A DNA stretch of 64,000 bases from Pseudanabaena sp. lw0831. GTDB lineage: Bacteria; Cyanobacteriota; Cyanobacteriia; Pseudanabaenales; Pseudanabaenaceae. Position numbers and translations under genes: made by a program. The notes beneath the pieces are model-generated. The model was not told the DNA's origin. It saw nothing but the letters and a program-made list of their open reading frames with translations, and did not search any database. The DNA is taken from NCBI RefSeq assembly GCF_016584665.1, contig NZ_BBJB01000021.1:31207-95206 (forward strand), given 5' to 3'. Every line of letters begins with the position of its first letter. Position 1 is the first letter of the stretch. Positions 63,999 through 64,000 of this stretch are shown here, piece after piece.

Positions 63999-64000
63999 AA

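Overview
The window is chromosomal DNA from a cyanobacterium. Photosystem II genes (the 3' end of psbX, ycf66, psb27), a 2-methyl-6-phytylbenzoquinone methyltransferase, a VTE6-type prenol kinase, ferredoxin-dependent sulfite reductase and two ammonium transporters all point that way, as do very many copies of the HIP1 octamer GCGATCGC. The mix (MGS-diacylglycerol kinase fusion, pentapeptide-repeat kinase, dense perfect hairpins between genes) would fit a filamentous Pseudanabaena-like lineage, but that is an inference and not a measured placement.

Layout. 0-6 kb: psbX end, ycf66, a zinc-ribbon/pentapeptide Ser/Thr kinase, glcE and glcF. 6-19 kb: a second Ser/Thr kinase with three copies of an unnamed helical domain, an MGS/DAGK fusion, an HTH/GrpE-like protein, fructosamine kinase, LapA-like protein, scpA, a PPC-domain exported protein, a T4 Rnl1-like RNA ligase, a NarL-type response regulator and a carboxyl-terminal processing protease. 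19-27 kb: nitrogen and sulfur assimilation (two amt genes, sir), then an Orn/Lys/Arg decarboxylase. 26.5-32 kb: a cobalamin riboswitch ahead of an unrecognised small protein, then a desaturase/MPBQ-methyltransferase pair, pyrG and a pentapeptide-repeat protein. 32-44 kb: an M23 peptidase, birA, a scramblase-like protein, dnaK and glyA, with four paralogous secreted leucine-rich-repeat genes, three of them in a tandem array. 44-49.9 kb: WD40 protein, alpha-amylase, tRNA-Ser(CGA), VIT/VWA protein. 49.9-54.1 kb is the accessory island: a type II restriction-modification pair (MvaI/BcnI-like nuclease plus C5 methyltransferase), a DUF433/DUF5615 toxin-antitoxin-like pair flanked by two HIP1-based minisatellites, and an ISKra4-like transposase scrap. 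54-63.4 kb: histidine kinase, psb27, DUF4912 protein, eno, a cNMP-binding protein, VTE6-like kinase, DUF1361 protein and an S9 peptidase. The window ends inside an IS4-like transposase.

A striking genome-scale feature is a population of near-perfect hairpins, stems of about 13-30 bp, with loops built on GCG-C/TTT/TTC/GAA-GCGC, at most gene ends. Many probably act as terminators, but members of the same shape also lie inside the reading frames of the PPC-domain gene (14460-14508) and the decarboxylase gene (26115-26166), which suggests they are, or were, mobile. No CRISPR array, rRNA operon or prophage was seen.
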